A stretch of DNA of 9,542 nt from a bacterium UBP17_UBA6191. GTDB lineage: Bacteria; Muiribacteriota; UBA6191. Below the pieces are notes generated by a model. It was given only the letters and a program-made list of their open reading frames with translations. It searched no databases and was not told the DNA's origin. The translations under genes were made by a program, and so were the position numbers. The stretch covers positions 1 to 9,542 of the forward strand of contig DITF01000162.1 in the NCBI GenBank assembly GCA_002422125.1. The letters run 5' to 3'. Below, piece after piece: positions 7,495 to 9,542 of this stretch; positions within the stretch are counted from its first letter, which is position 1, and each line of letters starts with the position of its first letter.

Positions 7495-7981
7495 GGCGCA
7501 AAGAATCTCTTAATTTGGACCGGCTTTCGTCTGCAGAAATATGGTATGTGGCCTCGATCTCACCTAACAGAAGCTTTTCCGTTTTTTCATACAACATTTT
7601 GTCTTTCAGTCCAAGTTCTTTATCGGTGCCCTTGATACACAAGGCCTTATAGACTTTGGCGACCTCAAGAATATCCCCGCTGGAAACCCGCTCACTGTAA
7701 TCTTTGTGAATTCTATGAAAATTTGTCCTGGCCTCAGGAACCAGATTCTCTCCAGAGCTCAGATAGTTCAGGGCTTTGTCTAAAACGCTGGCCTGCACGG
7801 GCAAGCGAATACCAGCCTGAGCGGCTTTGTCCACAGGGATCATGACCTTATTCAAGTCATTTAAAGCAAAGTCAAAAACATAATAATTGGTTGGTCTGCC
7901 AAGAACGACCATTTGTGTAATTGCTTTGAGGATACCAGTGCCGTGCGTAGGGTGCACAACAACGCTACCAACATTATACAT
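7481..7981 (-). CDS. carD: CarD/CdnL-family RNA polymerase-binding transcription regulator
   Basis: CarD/CdnL proteins bind the RNA polymerase beta subunit through an N-terminal Tudor-like domain and stabilise open complexes, notably at stable-RNA and housekeeping promoters. This 166-residue protein has the expected length. Its N-terminal domain starts MYNVGSVVVHPTHGTGIL (1-18), followed by YYVFDF (33-38) and VMIPVDKAAQAGIR (46-59). The all-helical C-terminal domain contains VSSGDILEVAKVYKAL (99-114). The Trp that in well-studied CarD proteins wedges into the upstream edge of the bubble aligns with Phe88 (NFHRIHKDY). The ATG has a strong GGAGG six bases upstream. It is the first gene of the run; MEP genes next to carD are known from other bacteria (carD-ispD-ispF in mycobacteria), which supports the grouping here. 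Confidence 0.93.
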   Translation of the reverse strand: MYNVGSVVVHPTHGTGILKAITQMVVLGRPTNYYVFDFALNDLNKVMIPVDKAAQAGIRLPVQASVLDKALNYLSSGENLVPEARTNFHRIHKDYSERVSSGDILEVAKVYKALCIKGTDKELGLKDKMLYEKTEKLLLGEIEATYHISADESRSKLRDSLRLGNE

Positions 7982-7982
7982 T

Positions 7983-8009
7983 TCAAGCCTCCAGCTTGAC
8001 CGCAGTCAA
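7983..8009 (-). promoter_or_regulatory. carD leader with two mutually exclusive hairpins around the Shine-Dalgarno
   Basis: In the carD mRNA leader, TTGAC (8009-8005) can pair with GTCAA (8000-7996) across a TGCG loop. Alternatively TCAAGC (7999-7994) pairs with GCTTGA (7988-7983), leaving TGGAG in the loop, so that most of the GGAGG ribosome binding site (7992-7988) is held in a small stem-loop next to the ATG. The two stems share 7996-7999 and cannot form together. The layout resembles a translational on/off switch, but the stems are short and regulation is only inferred. Confidence 0.4.
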
Positions 8010-8025
8010 CTCTATGAATGTTACG

Positions 8026-8054
8026 AGTATATGCCTAACACATAGGTTAGTCAA
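8026..8054 (-). promoter_or_regulatory. Predicted strong sigma70-type promoter of the carD-led operon
   Basis: On the minus strand, TTGACT (8054-8049) and TATACT (8031-8026), each one base from consensus, are separated by an ideal 17 bases. An AT-rich stretch upstream (about 8055-8090) resembles an UP element. The predicted start is near 8019, giving a leader of about 38 bases to the carD ATG. The spacer contains an inverted repeat CTAAC-N6-GTTAG (8035-8050), which could be an operator. Confidence 0.75.
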
Positions 8055-8159
8055 TAGTAATAAATTACCATACAAATAATTGATAAATGTGCTCAAATGG
8101 AACGATTGATGGCTGAATCCGAGCTAAGAAATCATAAATTCAGGAAATTGGACATTTGT

Positions 8160-8181
8160 TGTATCGTGCTGCCGTGATACA
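8160..8181. repeat. Inverted repeat TGTATC-N10-GATACA in the divergent intergenic region
   Basis: Perfect 6-bp arms, TGTATC (8160-8165) and GATACA (8176-8181), are separated by 10 bases, a spacing near one to two helical turns as expected for a dimeric regulator. It lies upstream of the best -10 candidate for the rightward gene. It could be an operator or a chance dyad; no known family is recognisable. Confidence 0.3.
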
Positions 8182-8202
8182 TTTAGTCTATGAGTTCCAA
8201 TG

Positions 8203-8208
8203 TATAGT
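8203..8208 (+). promoter_or_regulatory. Candidate -10 element for the rightward exported-protein gene
   Basis: TATAGT, five of six bases matching consensus and preceded directly by TG, lies 38 bases before the ATG and would give a leader of about 32 bases. No convincing -35 lies at the right distance, so the promoter may be activator-dependent or wrongly placed. A weaker alternative is TTGTTG (8156-8161) with TACATT (8178-8183). Confidence 0.35.
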
Positions 8209-8246
8209 TTCGCTGGTGATTTTGGATCGAAAAAAGGATTTACATT

Positions 8247-9467
8247 ATGTGCTTTCTGAGAATTTTCTGCTTGAGTTGGTTGTTCTTGTCAGGGGTGACT
8301 CTGTTGTGGGCAGAGCCCGATTTGGATTTATATATAAGTAGAGATCTGATGTCTAGGACTTCAACGACATACATTTCACTGGTCGAGGGTCTGAATAGCC
8401 TGAATCGTAGCCTCGGTTCCACTTTAATTGATGGTGACAGGGTTTTGGAAGAAAGTAGGCAGAAATTTGAGGATGCGGGCGGGTTTTACTACGATAGATT
8501 TGTAAATTCAGTGCGCATTCAGGCTCAGGTGGGAGTGCTGCCAATTTTTCGCATGGGCATGTTTGGTGAATTTTCTGTCCCCAAGGTGGCTAAAAATTTT
8601 GAGGCTTCAGGTTTTGTGAAAAATGGAGACACATTTGCCCATGGTCCATTGTTATTAAAAGTGTCTGATTCCGAAATCAGGGGTGCCTTGGATGTTGAGG
8701 GCTTAGAGGCGGGCTTGATTCCGGCAAGGCCATTTCCGAAGGGAACTCTGTTTGGCCTGCGAATAGGTGAAAACCTGATCGCCATGGCTGGTCACAAAAA
8801 CCCCGAGATTGCGGATACGCTGGAGTCCATCGAGATTACTTGGGGAACGACCTCATTGGAGTTGAATTTTGTTTTTAAGAATCCCGCTGCTGCTGCTATG
8901 ACGGGTGGGATTTTTGCCGGTATATTGCATGGAGTCCAGGCTACGCCAGTTCCAGATAGTGTCCATGGTTTTCGGCAGTTGTCAGATTTGTATATTTTTT
9001 CGCAAACTCCCTTGGTAAAGAATTACCTGCAGGAGATTATCCGTCGGTCTTTTGTAAAAACCGAGGGCCTGGCTGTGTCAGTTCATCTAGCGGCAGTGGG
9101 AGAACCTGGATTTTTTGTGATGTCCATGATCCCAGCGGTTTTAAGTTATGGGGTGGCTGGCGCGCAAAGTCCAGAAGCTATTCTGTCTATCATGAATATG
9201 ATGAATGGAATTGAGGATGAGGATGGGGAGGAGGGTGTTGAAAGAGACCCGACCTGCCAGGCACAGTTGGTTCAAGCTACACAGGCTCTGGATTTTTATA
9301 ATATGGATTATGGAAGCAGTTACAAATGGGAAGATGCCAAAAAGGCATTGTTTGAGGAAGGGTATCTTTCTGAAGACATGGTATGTGATGGCATTCCCTT
9401 GTGGCAGAGTCCCCGTCTTAAAAGTGGGCCGGACGGGCAGTTGATGCTCGTGGAGTCGGAACAGTAG
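8247..9467 (+). CDS. Exported protein of unknown function with pseudopilin-like C-terminus
   Basis: This is a 406-residue protein whose main body I do not recognise. Residues 1-22 form a typical Sec signal peptide: a short basic start (Arg5), a hydrophobic core and a probable cut after LWA, before Glu23. The mature part is a mixed, globular-looking sequence with no other clear membrane span. A short acidic linker (322-330) leads into residues 334-380, which resemble the C-terminal half of type IV pilin or pseudopilin-like proteins: Cys337, then A-x-x-x-Y-N-M-D (347-354), GYL (372-374) and Cys380, a pair that could form a disulfide. No prepilin peptidase site is present at the N-terminus. The start is supported by AAGGA eight bases upstream. 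It is transcribed away from the carD operon, and its product probably acts in the periplasm or on the surface. Confidence 0.88.
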   Translation: MCFLRIFCLSWLFLSGVTLLWAEPDLDLYISRDLMSRTSTTYISLVEGLNSLNRSLGSTLIDGDRVLEESRQKFEDAGGFYYDRFVNSVRIQAQVGVLPIFRMGMFGEFSVPKVAKNFEASGFVKNGDTFAHGPLLLKVSDSEIRGALDVEGLEAGLIPARPFPKGTLFGLRIGENLIAMAGHKNPEIADTLESIEITWGTTSLELNFVFKNPAAAAMTGGIFAGILHGVQATPVPDSVHGFRQLSDLYIFSQTPLVKNYLQEIIRRSFVKTEGLAVSVHLAAVGEPGFFVMSMIPAVLSYGVAGAQSPEAILSIMNMMNGIEDEDGEEGVERDPTCQAQLVQATQALDFYNMDYGSSYKWEDAKKALFEEGYLSEDMVCDGIPLWQSPRLKSGPDGQLMLVESEQ

Positions 9468-9505
9468 GCGATTTTTGAAGGACATACAATTTGTCAGCGA
9501 AAGAG

Positions 9506-9534
9506 TTGACACTGGTCTTGTATGGTGCTACTAT
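9506..9534 (+). promoter_or_regulatory. Strong outward-facing promoter at the right edge
   Basis: A perfect TTGACA (9506-9511), 17 bases of spacing and TACTAT (9529-9534) preceded by TGC (an extended -10) form a strong sigma70-type promoter pointing out of the window. Transcription would begin about at the last base shown. It starts 38 bases after the stop of the exported-protein gene, and no terminator is visible between them. Such promoters often serve tRNA or rRNA genes, but the downstream gene cannot be seen. Confidence 0.7.
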
Positions 9535-9542
9535 CCAATCTC

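Noticed and set aside
8156..8341. 61-residue rightward open frame across the intergenic region into the exported-protein gene
   Set aside because: It overlaps the signal-peptide start in another frame, and no good ribosome site precedes it.
9468..9505. Possible terminator after the exported-protein gene
   Set aside because: Only a weak GACA/TGTC dyad is present, without a GC-rich stem or a following T run.
9141..9512. 123-residue leftward open frame opposite the end of the exported-protein gene
   Set aside because: It is antisense to a gene with a signal peptide, ribosome site and pilin-like tail; its own sequence has no recognisable feature.

Overview
The window is a compact bacterial chromosomal segment. 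Nearly all of it is one leftward (minus-strand) gene run: carD - ispE - dxr - ispF - dxs - GrpE-like coiled-coil protein - pilT-type ATPase - small membrane protein. At the right, one exported protein of unknown function is transcribed rightward. Base composition looks moderate to slightly AT-rich and even throughout. I see no transposase, integrase, rRNA, tRNA or CRISPR array. The organism cannot be named from this sequence. A CarD-type regulator, the MEP pathway, a type IV pilus ATPase and a pseudopilin-like C-terminal tail on the exported protein point to a pilus-bearing, probably deep-branching and uncultured lineage; that placement is inference.

Layout, read in the direction of transcription. 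The 265-bp divergent region (7982-8246) holds a near-consensus sigma70-type promoter for carD. Its short leader can form two mutually exclusive hairpins, one of which puts the carD ribosome binding site in its loop. carD overlaps ispE by 14 bp. A 63-bp gap with a second good promoter separates ispE from dxr. dxr, ispF and dxs overlap one another by 4 and 8 bp. The GrpE-like gene starts 3 bp after dxs, pilT 36 bp later, and a 121-residue membrane-anchored protein 10 bp after pilT. A possible further gene start lies at the extreme left edge.

How the genes fit together. Dxs, Dxr, IspE and IspF are steps 1, 2, 4 and 5 of the MEP pathway to IPP/DMAPP, and all four keep their catalytic residues. 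ispD (step 3), ispG and ispH are not here. The MEP genes are therefore co-transcribed with an RNA-polymerase-binding regulator (CarD) upstream and with a putative Hsp70 co-chaperone and a pilus retraction-type ATPase downstream.

The most unusual item is the 446-residue protein. It appears to join a long coiled coil, a GrpE-like head, a four-cysteine zinc ribbon and TPR-like helices. Second is the exported protein, whose last ~70 residues look like the C-terminal part of a type IV pilin or pseudopilin although it lacks a prepilin N-terminus. A strong promoter at the right edge fires out of the window and probably serves a gene, possibly a stable RNA, just beyond it.
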